Positions 15,736-25,045 of a DNA stretch of 64,000 bases are shown here, piece after piece. Below the pieces are notes generated by a model. The model was not told the DNA's origin, did no database searches, and saw only the letters and a program-made list of their open reading frames with translations. This DNA is from Pararhodobacter marinus. Its GTDB lineage: Bacteria; Pseudomonadota; Alphaproteobacteria; Rhodobacterales; Rhodobacteraceae. Made by a program: the position numbers and the translations under genes. The first letter of the stretch is position 1; every line of letters begins with the position of its first letter. Location: NCBI RefSeq assembly GCF_003122215.1, contig NZ_QEYD01000001.1, positions 310,001 through 374,000 of the forward strand, read 5' to 3'.

Positions 15736-16347
15736 ATGACGACGATTGCCCGCAAAACCCTTCTTGCCCTGACCTCGGCCACGCTTGCGCTGGCAGCCGG
15801 TCCGGCGCTGGCCTCGGGGCCGGTGGCGGAAACCCGGGCCCCGGCGGTCATCGCCGCCCCGGCGCCGGCATTCTCATGGGCCGGGGCCTATGGCGGCCTG
15901 AGCTATTCGGGGGTCGCCACGCAGGTCGATATCGTCAACGCGGTGAGCGACTTCACGGATGAAACCGCTCTCGGGATCTTCCTGGGCTACAACTGGCAGC
16001 GCGGCGGCTTCGTGTTCGGCACCGAGCTGGCCTATAGCGACTTCGAAGCGCGGCTGCCCGGCTTCCTGAACACTCAGGACAACGCGCTGGATCTGCGAAT
16101 CCGCGCCGGCTATGCCTTTGACAACGTGCTGGTCTATGGCTTTGCCGGGGCGTCGCGCTCGGAATTTACCGGCGTCATCGCCTATCCCCGGCTTGAAGGC
16201 TACAGCCTGGGGCTGGGCGTGCAGGCGCATCTGGGCAACAATGTCTTCGTCGGCCTGGAATATGCCCGGCGGCGCGTGGGCAACGACCGGATCGCGGTCG
16301 AGGCCGAGATCGACACCCTCAGCCTGCGGCTGGGCTATCAGTTCTGA
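15736..16347 (+). CDS. Outer membrane beta-barrel protein (OmpW/Omp25-like), copy 1
   Basis: A 203-residue protein with a signal peptide (MTTIARKTLLALTSATLALA, cleavage near ALASG, residues 22-26). Alternating hydrophobic strands end in an aromatic residue (LRLGYQF), the usual barrel assembly signal. WAGAYGGLSYSG and GYNWQRGGFVFGTELAYSDF are typical of the Omp25/31-like 'outer membrane beta-barrel' family of alphaproteobacteria. The function is structural or unknown. The ATG at 15736 gives the signal peptide directly. A paralogue follows 200 nt downstream, and a terminator lies after this gene. Confidence 0.88.
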   Translation: MTTIARKTLLALTSATLALAAGPALASGPVAETRAPAVIAAPAPAFSWAGAYGGLSYSGVATQVDIVNAVSDFTDETALGIFLGYNWQRGGFVFGTELAYSDFEARLPGFLNTQDNALDLRIRAGYAFDNVLVYGFAGASRSEFTGVIAYPRLEGYSLGLGVQAHLGNNVFVGLEYARRRVGNDRIAVEAEIDTLSLRLGYQF

Positions 16348-16375
16348 GCCTTCGGCGAACAGCGCCATCCGGAAC

Positions 16376-16407
16376 GCCGCCTTCCCTGCCGGGAGGGCGG
16401 CTTTCTT
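16376..16407 (+). terminator. Terminator between the two outer membrane protein genes
   Basis: The stem GCCGCCTTCCC (16376-16386) / GGGAGGGCGGC (16391-16401), with one G-T wobble and loop TGCC, is followed by TTTCTT. Confidence 0.8.
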
Positions 16408-16549
16408 CTGTGCCGGGCCGGCGGCGGCAGGGGCGCATCGGAAAATCGTGACAGCAGCCGAAAAGCACCCGGATCGCGCCTTTTTGTCGCCTTTGTTGAA
16501 GCCTCAAAGAGCAGGGTAAACAACGTTTTAGCCATGAGGCCTGCGTACG

Positions 16550-17173
16550 ATGTCCCGCACGTTCCTTCTTTCCCTGACTGTTTCCGCCTCGGCGCTGACG
16601 CTCTGCGCCGGGTCGGCGCTGGCTTCGGGCCCGGTGACGGTATCCGAGCCCGTCTCGCTCGCCGCTCCGATCAGCGCAGAGCGTGACTGGGCCGGTTTCT
16701 ATGCCGGTCTGAGCTATTCCGCAGTCGCGGGCTCGGCGCTGAACAGTCGTATGATCGCGGATTTCGACGACACGACGGGCTTTGGCGGCTTCGTGGGCTA
16801 TAACTGGCAGCGCGGCGGCTTCGTGTTCGGCGGCGAGCTGAGCTATGTCCATTTCGGCACGACCTATTGGCTGCCCTATGTCCATCAGGGCGACTCGGTC
16901 GAACTGCGCGCCCGCGCAGGATACGATTTCGGGCGGATCATGGCCTATGGCTTCGTCGGCGCCGCGCGGTCGGAATTGACGATGGCGTATGGCATGGGCG
17001 GGACACCGGACGCCGAAACCGGCTATGTCTGGGGGCTGGGCGCCGAGATGATGATGACCGAACGGATGTCCGTGGGCCTCGAACTGGCCCGCCGCGAGGT
17101 CTATCTGGACCAGACCAGCGGGCTGGGTGCCCAGATCGACACCGCGACGCTGCGCGTGGGTTTCCGGTTCTGA
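16550..17173 (+). CDS. Outer membrane beta-barrel protein, copy 2
   Basis: A 207-residue paralogue of the preceding gene. It has a signal peptide (MSRTFLLSLTVSASALTLCA, cleavage near ALASG), WAGFYAGLSYS, the shared GYNWQRGGFVFGGELSYVHF and a C-terminal LRVGFRF barrel signal. The DNA encoding GYNWQRGGFVFG is almost identical in the two copies, pointing to tandem duplication. The ATG at 16550 has GAGG nine bases upstream. The gene converges on dxs. Confidence 0.87.
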   Translation: MSRTFLLSLTVSASALTLCAGSALASGPVTVSEPVSLAAPISAERDWAGFYAGLSYSAVAGSALNSRMIADFDDTTGFGGFVGYNWQRGGFVFGGELSYVHFGTTYWLPYVHQGDSVELRARAGYDFGRIMAYGFVGAARSELTMAYGMGGTPDAETGYVWGLGAEMMMTERMSVGLELARREVYLDQTSGLGAQIDTATLRVGFRF

Positions 17174-17196
17174 GATCAGGGCATCGGATAGAAGGA

Positions 17197-17222
17197 CGGC
17201 CGCATCTTCGGGCGCGGCCGCT
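17197..17222. terminator. Possible terminator between omp copy 2 and dxs
   Basis: The stem CGGCCGC (17197-17203) / GCGGCCG (17214-17220) lies between convergent genes. The T run is poor, so the call is weak. Confidence 0.4.
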
Positions 17223-17235
17223 TGCGTTCTGGAGG

Positions 17236-19164
17236 TTACGCCCGCTTCGCGCCGATCCGGACAACCCCCAGCACGTCGAGCACCTTCGCTTCGATATCCG
17301 CCGCCGTCAGGCCCGCCGCTTCGTACATCTGCGCGGGCGAGGCCTGATCGATGAAGATGTCGGGCAGCACCATCGAACGGTATTTGAGCCCTTTGTCGAA
17401 CACGCCCTCTTCGGCCAGAAGCTGGGCGACATGGCTGCCGAAACCGCCGACGGCGCCTTCCTCGATGGTGATCAGCGCCTCGTGATCCTGCGCCAGCTTC
17501 AGGATCAGATCGCGGTCGAGCGGCTTGGCGAAGCGGGCATCGGCGACACTGGGTTCGATGCCGCGCGCCGACAGCGCCTCTGTCGCCTTCATCACCTCGG
17601 ACAGGCGGGTGCCGAAGGACAGGATGGCGACGCGCTTGCCCTCGCGGATCATGCGGCCCTTGCCGATTTCCAGCGGTACGCCGCGTTCGGGCATCTCGAC
17701 GCCCTCGCCCTCGCCGCGCGGAAAGCGGAAGGCGATGGGGCCGGTGTCATGCGCGGTGGCGGTGGCGACCATGTGGACCAGCTCGGCCTCGTCGGCGGCG
17801 GCCATGACCACGAAATTGGGCAGGTTGGCCAGATAGGCCACGTCGAAGCTGCCGGCATGGGTGGCGCCGTCCGCCCCCACCAGTCCGGCGCGGTCGATGG
17901 CAAAGCGCACGGGCAGGTTCTGCAGCGCGACATCGTGGACGACCTGATCGTAGCCGCGTTGCAGGAAGGTCGAATAAATCGTGCAGAAGGGTTTCATTCC
18001 GCCCGCGGCAAGGCCCGCGCAGAAGGTCACGCCATGCTGTTCGGCGATGCCCACGTCAAAGCAGCGTTCGGGGAAATGCTCGGCGAACAGGTCCAGCCCG
18101 GTACCCGAGGGCATGGCGGCGGTGATCGCCACGACCTTGGTATCCGCTTGCGCCTCCTTGATGAGCGACTGCGCGAAGACCTTGGTGTAGCTCGGCGCGT
18201 TCGAGGGCGCCTTGTGCTGCTTGCCGCTGATGACGTCGAACTTGGCGGTGGCGTGGCCCTTGTCGTCGGCCAGCTCGGCCGGGCGATAGCCCTTGCCCTT
18301 CTTGGTCAGCACATGGATCAGCGTCGGCCCCGAGGCGCGGTCATGCACGGTGCGCAGCACGGCCAACAGGCTGTCCATGTCGTGGCCGTCGACCGGGCCG
18401 ACATAGTTGAAGCCCAGCTCTTCGAACATCGTGCCGCCGACGGTCATGTGCTTGAGCATGTCCTTGGCGCGGTGCGCGGCGTCCTGGAAGGGCGGCGGGA
18501 AGAATCCCAGCGCGCCCTTGGCGACGGCTTTCAGGTCCTGCAGCGGCTTCTCGGCATAGAGCCGCGACAGATAGGACGACAGCGCGCCGGTGGGCGGCGC
18601 AATGGACATTTCGTTGTCGTTGAGAATGACGAACAGCCGCTTGCCCATATGGCCCGCATTGTTCATCGCCTCGAACGCCATGCCCGCCGACATCGAGCCG
18701 TCGCCGATCACAGCGATGGCGTCACCCAGCGCCGGGTCGGGCGTGCCGCCCAGATCATGCGCGACCTTGAAGCCCAGAGCCGCCGAGATCGAGGTCGAGC
18801 TATGCGCGGCGCCGAACGGGTCATAGGGGCTTTCGGTGCGCTTGGTGAAGCCCGACAGCCCGTCCTTCTGCCGCAGCGTGCGGATGCGGTCGCGGCGCCC
18901 GGTGAGGATCTTGTGCGGATAGGATTGGTGCGACACGTCCCAGATCAGCCGGTCGCGCGGCGTGTCGAAGATCGCGTGGATCGCCACGGTCAGTTCCACC
19001 ACGCCCAGCCCCGCGCCCAGATGCCCGCCGGTTTCGCTGACGGCGCTGATCGTCTCGGCCCGCAGCTCGTCCGCGACCTGTCTGAGCTGGGAATCGCTCA
19101 GCCGTTTCAGGTCGGCGGGACTGTGCACGGTGTCGAGGAGCGGAGTGGCGGGTCGGCTGGTCAT
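17236..19164 (-). CDS. dxs: 1-deoxy-D-xylulose-5-phosphate synthase
   Basis: A 642-residue thiamine-diphosphate enzyme that condenses pyruvate and glyceraldehyde 3-phosphate, the first step of the MEP isoprenoid pathway. Motifs include [34 protein letters not shown], the ThDP site [18 protein letters not shown], and the transketolase-type central domain with [17 protein letters not shown]. Length is family-typical. GGAG precedes ATG 19164, 14 nt after the ispA stop, in the operon deacetylase-xseB-ispA-dxs. Confidence 0.97.
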   Translation of the reverse strand: MTSRPATPLLDTVHSPADLKRLSDSQLRQVADELRAETISAVSETGGHLGAGLGVVELTVAIHAIFDTPRDRLIWDVSHQSYPHKILTGRRDRIRTLRQKDGLSGFTKRTESPYDPFGAAHSSTSISAALGFKVAHDLGGTPDPALGDAIAVIGDGSMSAGMAFEAMNNAGHMGKRLFVILNDNEMSIAPPTGALSSYLSRLYAEKPLQDLKAVAKGALGFFPPPFQDAAHRAKDMLKHMTVGGTMFEELGFNYVGPVDGHDMDSLLAVLRTVHDRASGPTLIHVLTKKGKGYRPAELADDKGHATAKFDVISGKQHKAPSNAPSYTKVFAQSLIKEAQADTKVVAITAAMPSGTGLDLFAEHFPERCFDVGIAEQHGVTFCAGLAAGGMKPFCTIYSTFLQRGYDQVVHDVALQNLPVRFAIDRAGLVGADGATHAGSFDVAYLANLPNFVVMAAADEAELVHMVATATAHDTGPIAFRFPRGEGEGVEMPERGVPLEIGKGRMIREGKRVAILSFGTRLSEVMKATEALSARGIEPSVADARFAKPLDRDLILKLAQDHEALITIEEGAVGGFGSHVAQLLAEEGVFDKGLKYRSMVLPDIFIDQASPAQMYEAAGLTAADIEAKVLDVLGVVRIGAKRA

Positions 19165-19178
19165 GTACGCTCCGGAAC

Positions 19179-20030
19179 TTATCTGTCGCGGCTGATAACG
19201 AAACGGGCCGCCTGCCGCAAGGAATCCGCCCGCGCACCGTAGGGTGACAGCGCGTCACAGGCCTGTGAAATCAGCCCGGCGGCGCGGTGCTTGGCGGCCT
19301 GAAGGCCCAGAAGCGAGACGAAGGTGGCCTTGCCCGCCTCGGCATCCTTCTGCAGGCGCTTGCCGGCGGTCGCGGCGTCGCCCTCGGTATCAAGGATGTC
19401 GTCGGCGATCTGAAAGGCAAGGCCCAGCGCCTCGGCATAGGCAGAAAGCGGCGCGGTATCGGCGCCTGCCAGCATCGGCCCGGCGGTGCAGGACCAGCCG
19501 AACAGCGCGCCGGTCTTGCCCTGCTGCAGGTGGACGATCTGATCCAGCGTCAGCGGCTCGGGCGCGGTTTCGGCCTCGATATCCAGCGCCTGTCCCAGCA
19601 CCATGCCCTGCGCCCCGGCGGCGCGGGCCAGCGCACCGGTCAGCGCGGCATCGCCGGTCTGCGCGCACAGCTCGAAAGCCAGCGTCTGCAGCGCGTCGCC
19701 AGCAAGGATCGCGGTCGCCTCGTCATAGGCGATATGCACGGTCGGGCGACCCCGGCGCATGGCGTCGTCATCCATTGCCGGCAGGTCGTCATGGACCAGC
19801 GAATAGGCATGCATCGCCTCGATCGCGGCGGCGGCGGACAGGGCCCGCGCGCGGTCGACATCGTGCAGCGCACAGCTTTCCAGCACCAGATAACCGCGCA
19901 GGCACTTGCCGCCATGCAGGGCATGGCCCATGGCGTCGCGCACGCGGCTGGGCGGCAGCGCGTCCAGCGCGGTGGCAAGACGGCCCGCCACGGCGATGGC
20001 GGCGGCGCTCAGATCGTCGGGAAAGCTCAT
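19179..20030 (-). CDS. ispA: Polyprenyl (farnesyl/geranylgeranyl) diphosphate synthase
   Basis: A 283-residue trans-prenyltransferase that elongates DMAPP with IPP. The first aspartate-rich motif is DDLPAMDDD and the second is DDILD in [20 protein letters not shown] and [10 protein letters not shown] are also typical. Two residues inside the first motif make it the DDxxxxD type that usually limits the product to C15. The ATG at 20030 overlaps the xseB stop (ATGA). Supplies dxs-pathway products to carotenoid, quinone and bactoprenol synthesis. Confidence 0.95.
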   Translation of the reverse strand: MSFPDDLSAAAIAVAGRLATALDALPPSRVRDAMGHALHGGKCLRGYLVLESCALHDVDRARALSAAAAIEAMHAYSLVHDDLPAMDDDAMRRGRPTVHIAYDEATAILAGDALQTLAFELCAQTGDAALTGALARAAGAQGMVLGQALDIEAETAPEPLTLDQIVHLQQGKTGALFGWSCTAGPMLAGADTAPLSAYAEALGLAFQIADDILDTEGDAATAGKRLQKDAEAGKATFVSLLGLQAAKHRAAGLISQACDALSPYGARADSLRQAARFVISRDR

Positions 20031-20263
20031 TTCGCGTCGAAGGGGGCGGTGCCGTCGGGCTGGCCGTTTTCCGCCAGCGTGATCTGCTCGATCCGCGCCT
20101 GCGCCTGCGCCAGCTTGCTTTCGCAATGCTTTTTCAGAAGCGCGCCGCGTTCGTAGAAGGCGATGGATTTCTCCAGATCGACATTGCCGCTTTCAAGCTG
20201 TCCGACGACCTGCTCAAGCTCGCGCAGAGCCTCTTCGAACGACATCTCGGCCACGTCTTTCAT
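20027..20263 (-). CDS. xseB: Exodeoxyribonuclease VII small subunit
   Basis: A 78-residue helical protein with the XseB core SFEEALRELEQVVGQLESG, then DLEKSIAFYERGALLKKHCE. It is the small subunit of the single-strand-specific exonuclease that partners XseA (not in this window). Its location ahead of ispA and dxs is conserved in many proteobacteria. Overlaps both neighbours by four bases. Confidence 0.96.
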   Translation of the reverse strand: MKDVAEMSFEEALRELEQVVGQLESGNVDLEKSIAFYERGALLKKHCESKLAQAQARIEQITLAENGQPDGTAPFDAK

Positions 20264-21186
20264 GCGCCTTGCTCCATCAGTACCCGGACATGCGCCAGCG
20301 CCGAGGCGGCGAGCGCGTCGAGGTTATATCCGCCTTCCAGGACGCTGACCACCCGGCCCGCGCAATGGCGGTCGGCGGTCTCGCAGATCCGCCGGGTGAT
20401 CCAGACGAAATCCTCTTCGGTCAGGGCCAACTGGGCGAGCGGGTCGTCGACATGGGCGTCGAACCCGGCCGAGACGAGGATCAGTTCGGGGCGGAAATCG
20501 TCAAGCCGGGGGAAGACGACGCTGTCCCAGGCGTCGCGGAACTCTGCGCCCTGCGTTCCGGGCGGCAGGGGCAGGTTCAGGATCGTGCCGTGGGGGCCGG
20601 TTTCCTCGGCCCGGCCGGTGCCAGGCCAGAGCGGAAACTGGTGCGACGACACGAACAGCGCGCGGGGATCCGATTGCAGAAGGTCCTGCGTCCCGTTGCC
20701 GTGATGGACATCGAAATCCAGTACCGCGACGCGCTCCAGCCCGTGATGGTCAAGCGCGCGCTTCGCGGCGATGGCGACGTTGCCGAACAGGCAGAACCCC
20801 ATCGGCGTAGCGGTTTCGGCATGGTGGCCGGGCGGGCGGATCGCGGCGAAGGCGTTCCGTGCCTCGCCCGCCAGCACGGTATCGAGCGCGGCCAGCAGCG
20901 CGCCCAACCCGCCCAGAGCCGCGTCCCAGCTGCCCGGCGACAGCCAGGTATCGGCGTCGAGCTGTTCCTGCCCGCTTGCAGGGATCGCCTGCCGGATCCG
21001 GTCGACGTAATCCTGCGGATGACAGCGCAGCAGCTCTGCCTCGGGCGCGGGCTGGCTGTCGCGGCGGTCAAGCTCCAGCGGTGCCAGCGCGTCGAGCACG
21101 ACGTTCAGCCGCGCCACGCGCTCGGGATGGCCGTCGGGGGTGACATGGGTCAGGCAGGCGGGATCGGTGAAAAACGCGGTGCTCAT
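20260..21186 (-). CDS. Histone deacetylase family protein (acetylpolyamine amidohydrolase-like)
   Basis: A 308-residue class II HDAC-like zinc amidohydrolase. Active-site features are RPPGHHAE (catalytic histidine pair), DFDVHHGNGTQ (zinc aspartate and histidine), VSAGFDAHVDDPLA (second zinc aspartate) and LEGGYNLDAL (catalytic tyrosine). Bacterial members deacetylate small amides, polyamines or proteins such as acetyl-CoA synthetase; the substrate here is unknown. It starts at ATG 21186 and its stop overlaps the xseB start, so it leads the operon. Confidence 0.92.
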   Translation of the reverse strand: MSTAFFTDPACLTHVTPDGHPERVARLNVVLDALAPLELDRRDSQPAPEAELLRCHPQDYVDRIRQAIPASGQEQLDADTWLSPGSWDAALGGLGALLAALDTVLAGEARNAFAAIRPPGHHAETATPMGFCLFGNVAIAAKRALDHHGLERVAVLDFDVHHGNGTQDLLQSDPRALFVSSHQFPLWPGTGRAEETGPHGTILNLPLPPGTQGAEFRDAWDSVVFPRLDDFRPELILVSAGFDAHVDDPLAQLALTEEDFVWITRRICETADRHCAGRVVSVLEGGYNLDALAASALAHVRVLMEQGA

Positions 21187-21229
21187 GGCGATCACGCTAG
21201 CGCCCGGCCCGGCCTGCGGCAAGCCGCGC

Positions 21230-22402
21230 TCAGTCCAGACCGGCGATATCGCGCAGATCGGTCATCCGGCGCGAGAAGACATGCTCGAAGGAATTGGCGC
21301 GGGCGAAATCGACGGCGCGGCGGCTGGCTTCGATGATCTGCACGCGGTCGCGGTCCAGCCGGGCGATGCGCGCGGCCAGCGCGCCGGGGCGCGCGGGGCG
21401 GCAGACCCAGCCCGCCCGCGATTCCGCGTGCATCCGTTTCCACGTGCGGTTGGCATAACCCACGATCGGCAGGCCGCAGCCCAGCGCCTCGATATAGAAG
21501 CTCTGCGGCGACGACAGGCGGCGCGGGGCGATGAACAGATCGGCCCGCTTGCGCAGGTGAGGCACCAGCACCGGGTCGAAGGGGCCGGGTTCCTGCAGCG
21601 TCATCACATCACTCAGCCCCAGCGCGGCGATGCCGTCATGGATGCGCGGGGTCAGGGGGCCGGTGCCGAACATCTCGAGCCGGAAATCGACGCCGCGCTG
21701 GCGCAGCAGAAATGCCACCTGCAACAGGTCGGCGGCGCCAGACATCGGCTCGACATGGCCGAACCATGCCAGCTGCAGCGGCTCGCCCAGATGCAGCCGG
21801 GTGGCGCGGTCCGATTGCTCGCCCGGGCGGGCGGTCATCGGCACGCGCATCCGGTTGTCGTGGTAGCGCAGCGCGCGGGCGGAAATCCGGCGATAGGCGC
21901 TTTCGGCGGGGTAGCCGTCGAAATGCACGCCGTCGGCGGCCCGCAGCGCCCGCCTGAGCGCGCCCTCGTGGCGCAGGTTCCACCAGGTCGCGCCGATCCG
22001 GCGGCGGATGGATTGGGTGGCGGCGCAGGCATGCCGGATACGGCCCAACAGCGCATCCTCGACGGTATAGACCAGCTTGCCGACCCGCCCCTTCATCGCG
22101 CCGGGCAGATCGAGATACTGCATGTCGTCAGCCGCGACATACAGCAGCGCGGCCTCGTCGAGCAGGGTTTCGGGCACCGGCGCATCCGGGTCGAGCGCCA
22201 GCAGCTCGAAGCCAAGCTGCGCCACCGAATAGCGCATCGGGTTGTCGATATGGGTGGCGCCCCGACGCATCACGCAGCGCACGGTACCGGGCCACAATTG
22301 GCAATGCAGCTTCATCCCCTCGACGAATTTCACGTCGAGGACGACTTCTCCGCCCGGCAATTCGATCATCGGAGCGGGCGAAAGCATGACCAGTGACGCC
22401 AT
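21230..22402 (-). CDS. Glycosyltransferase (GT-B type, EPS locus)
   Basis: A 390-residue protein. The C-terminal half has a GT-B nucleotide-sugar domain (LQLAWFGHVEPMSGAADLL, LFIAPRRLSSPQSFYIEALGCGLPIVGY), where the E of FYIEA sits in the usual EX7E position. The N-terminal half is less conserved (VVLDVKFVEGMKLHCQLWPG). It probably transfers a sugar in exopolysaccharide synthesis. The start is uncertain: ATG 22402 is chosen, with an AAGGA 13 bases upstream; ATG 22387 is an alternative. Divergent from the secreted glycosidase-like gene, with a 106-nt gap. Confidence 0.75.
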   Translation of the reverse strand: MASLVMLSPAPMIELPGGEVVLDVKFVEGMKLHCQLWPGTVRCVMRRGATHIDNPMRYSVAQLGFELLALDPDAPVPETLLDEAALLYVAADDMQYLDLPGAMKGRVGKLVYTVEDALLGRIRHACAATQSIRRRIGATWWNLRHEGALRRALRAADGVHFDGYPAESAYRRISARALRYHDNRMRVPMTARPGEQSDRATRLHLGEPLQLAWFGHVEPMSGAADLLQVAFLLRQRGVDFRLEMFGTGPLTPRIHDGIAALGLSDVMTLQEPGPFDPVLVPHLRKRADLFIAPRRLSSPQSFYIEALGCGLPIVGYANRTWKRMHAESRAGWVCRPARPGALAARIARLDRDRVQIIEASRRAVDFARANSFEHVFSRRMTDLRDIAGLD

Positions 22403-22508
22403 ACCGCCGACAAAATCCTTGGCTACCTGTACGCTGGCAGAAAACGCTGGAAAGTCAGGAAAAGTCCATCCTAAATTGCATCCGGCGCAGCACAGGAGAC
22501 CCGGCAGC

Positions 22509-24218
22509 ATGCCCCTGAAGCCTCTTATCGCAGCGCTCCGGGCGCTGGTCTTCGTCATCACGGTTGCGGCGGGCGCAATGGCCCACGCCCAGATTGAAAC
22601 CACCGCCCGCGACGGACGCCGTGCGCTGGGCATGAACTTGGCCGAGGTGGTCGGCTGGTCGACCGAGCTGCCCTTCATCGACGTGATGCACAGTGCCGCG
22701 CGCTGGACCGGGCATACCGGCAGCGGCTGGGGCGGGATGGATGCGGATGCGCTGGAGGCCTCGGGCGCGCTGGATGCCGATGGCTGGGTGCCCGAGTTCC
22801 CGCGTTCGGTGCGGCGGCTGTCGACCTTCGTTCTGGTGGACCTGCCCGCAGAGATGACCTCGGCCGCCGGGACATGGCACGCGACCTGGGAGGGCACCGC
22901 CTATCTGGGTTTCACCGGCGCGGCGCGCAACGTGCGCTACGGCGACAATTCGGCGACCTTCGAATTCACGCCCGGACAGGGTTCGGTGCTGATCGAGTTC
23001 AACCGGGGCAGCCTGCGCAACCTGTCGATCGTGCATGAGCGCAATCTCGAGCGTCACGCGGCGGGCGAGATCTTCAACCCCGACTGGCTGGCGCGGATCG
23101 GCGATATGGAGATCCTGCGCTTCATGGACTGGATGCTGACCAACAATTCCACGCTGGCGCATTGGCGCGACCGTCCGCGGACCGGCGATTACACCTATGC
23201 ACGGCGCGGCGTGCCGGTCGAGATCATGCTGGCGCTGGCCAACCAGACCGGGGCCGAGCCGTGGTTCACCCTGCCCCACCTGGCCGATGACGATTATGCC
23301 CGCCAGTTCGCGCAGCTGGTAAAGGACGGGCTGAACCCCGATCTGCGCGCATGGTACGAGTTTTCCAACGAGATCTGGAACTGGGGCTTCACGCAGGCCG
23401 ACTGGGCCGAGCAGAACGCCCGCGCGCGCTGGAATCGCGACTGGGCCTGGGTGCAGTTCGGCGCGGTGCGCGCGGCCGAGGTGATGCGCGTGATCGACAG
23501 GGTCTACGCGGGTGACGAGGACAGGCGCGTCCGCGTTCTGGGCCTGTTCACCGCGTGGCTGGGGCTAGAACACGACATGCTGGAAGCGCCCGATTACCTG
23601 GCCGAGGACCCGGCCCATCGCCCGCCGCACGAAGCCTTCGACGCGCTGGCGGTCACCGGCTATTTCAGCGCCGAGCTGCATTCCGAGGACAAGGCCCCGA
23701 TGATCCGCGACTGGCTGCGCGACAGCCGGGCCGGGGCGGAAGAGGCCGCGCGGGCGCAGGGGCTTTCGGGCGGCGCCTTCGACGATTACGTCGCCGCGCA
23801 TCGCTTCGACCGGGCGATCGGGCTGGCCGCTCAGGAACTGACCGACGGTTCGGTCTCGGGCGATGCCGAGCATTCGGTGCGTGACCTGATCGACCGCACG
23901 CTCACCCATCACGCGCAGGTGGCCCGGGAGTACGGCATGGCGCTGGTGATGTACGAAGGCGGGACGCATGTGGTGGTGCCGCCCGCGGATCATTCGAACG
24001 AGGATCTCGTCGAATTCTTCGAGGCGTTGAACTATTCCGAGGCGATGGGCGTTGTCTATGCGGTGCTGCTGGAGGGCTGGCAGCGCCTGACGCCGTCGCC
24101 CTTCGTGGCGTATATGGATATCGGCCAGCCCTCCATCTGGGGAAGCTGGGGACATTTGCGGCATCTGGACGATGACACGTCCCGCTGGCGCGCCTTGATG
24201 GAAGCAACCGCACCGTGA
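22509..24218 (+). CDS. Secreted glycoside-hydrolase-like protein, EPS locus
   Basis: A 569-residue exported protein. The signal peptide is MPLKPLIAALRALVFVITVA, with cleavage near AHAQ (residues 25-28). A beta-rich section follows (about 75-165). A probable TIM-barrel part comes next, with WYEFSNEIWNWGFTQ near residues 282-296; the NE pair resembles the acid/base site of clan A glycosidases. MYEGGTHVVVP near residue 480 could carry the second glutamate. It may trim or process the polysaccharide made by this locus (inference). It overlaps the next glycosyltransferase start as GTGA, so the two are coupled. I cannot assign a CAZy family. Confidence 0.7.
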   Translation: MPLKPLIAALRALVFVITVAAGAMAHAQIETTARDGRRALGMNLAEVVGWSTELPFIDVMHSAARWTGHTGSGWGGMDADALEASGALDADGWVPEFPRSVRRLSTFVLVDLPAEMTSAAGTWHATWEGTAYLGFTGAARNVRYGDNSATFEFTPGQGSVLIEFNRGSLRNLSIVHERNLERHAAGEIFNPDWLARIGDMEILRFMDWMLTNNSTLAHWRDRPRTGDYTYARRGVPVEIMLALANQTGAEPWFTLPHLADDDYARQFAQLVKDGLNPDLRAWYEFSNEIWNWGFTQADWAEQNARARWNRDWAWVQFGAVRAAEVMRVIDRVYAGDEDRRVRVLGLFTAWLGLEHDMLEAPDYLAEDPAHRPPHEAFDALAVTGYFSAELHSEDKAPMIRDWLRDSRAGAEEAARAQGLSGGAFDDYVAAHRFDRAIGLAAQELTDGSVSGDAEHSVRDLIDRTLTHHAQVAREYGMALVMYEGGTHVVVPPADHSNEDLVEFFEALNYSEAMGVVYAVLLEGWQRLTPSPFVAYMDIGQPSIWGSWGHLRHLDDDTSRWRALMEATAP

Positions 24219-25045
24219 CCGCCGACCTCAGCGTCATCATCCCTGCAAATAACGAAGAACGGTATATTCATGCCTGCCTTTCGGCGCTTCTGGCCAGCGA
24301 AGGGCCCGGGGCGCTGCAGGTGATCGTGGCGGCGAATGGCTGTACCGATCAGACCGTGTCACTGGCCATGGCGCGCGGGGCGGCTTTCTCTGGGCGCGGA
24401 TGGCGGCTTGACGTGCTGGATCTGCCCGCGCTGGGCAAGATGGGCGCGCTGAACGCGGGCGACGCGGCGGCGACCTATCCCGCACGGGTCTATCTGGATG
24501 CCGATGTCGTCGTGTCGCCGCTGCTGCTGGCGCAGCTGGCCGAGGCGCTGGATGACGAGCGGCCGCGCTACGCCTCGGGCCAGCCGCATGTGACCGCGCA
24601 GGGCTGGCTGTCGCGGGCGTTCGCGCGGTTCTGGATACAGGTGCCTTTCGTCGCCGACGGCGTGCCGGGTTTCGGCCTGTTCGCGGTCAACGGCGCCGGG
24701 CGGGCGCGGTGGGACAGCTTCCCCGACATCATCTCGGACGATACCTATGTGCGGGTGCATTTCTCGCCCGATGAGCGGATCAAGGTGCCGGCCAGCTACG
24801 ATTGGCCGCTGGTCGAGGGGTTCGACACGCTGGTGCGGGTGCGGCGGCGGCAGGATCAGGGCGTGGCCGAGCTTGAGCGCCTGATCCCCGACAAGATGAC
24901 GAACGAGGGCAAGGATGCGCCCTCGTCCGGCTGGCTGATGCGCCGGGCGCTGGCCGATCCGGCGGCGTTCGCGGTCTACGCGGCGGTCAAGCTGGCGGTC
25001 AGGCTGGGTTGGGCCCGTCAGGACGGCTGGGTGCGCGGGCGCTGA
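24215..25045 (+). CDS. Glycosyltransferase family 2
   Basis: A 276-residue GT-A transferase with SVIIPANNEERYIHACLSAL at the N-terminus, ANGCTDQT, and VYLDADVVV as the DxD site. SDDTYVRVHF is in the ED-like catalytic position. A single basic/hydrophobic C-terminus (VYAAVKLAVRLGW) may associate with the membrane. The GTG at 24215 overlaps the preceding stop. It converges on the next glycosyltransferase, with a 28-nt overlap of the coding ends. Confidence 0.88.
   Translation: MTADLSVIIPANNEERYIHACLSALLASEGPGALQVIVAANGCTDQTVSLAMARGAAFSGRGWRLDVLDLPALGKMGALNAGDAAATYPARVYLDADVVVSPLLLAQLAEALDDERPRYASGQPHVTAQGWLSRAFARFWIQVPFVADGVPGFGLFAVNGAGRARWDSFPDIISDDTYVRVHFSPDERIKVPASYDWPLVEGFDTLVRVRRRQDQGVAELERLIPDKMTNEGKDAPSSGWLMRRALADPAAFAVYAAVKLAVRLGWARQDGWVRGR

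Noticed and set aside
16867-19242. A 791-codon plus-strand open frame
   Set aside because: It is antisense to dxs and overlaps the second outer membrane protein gene in another frame.
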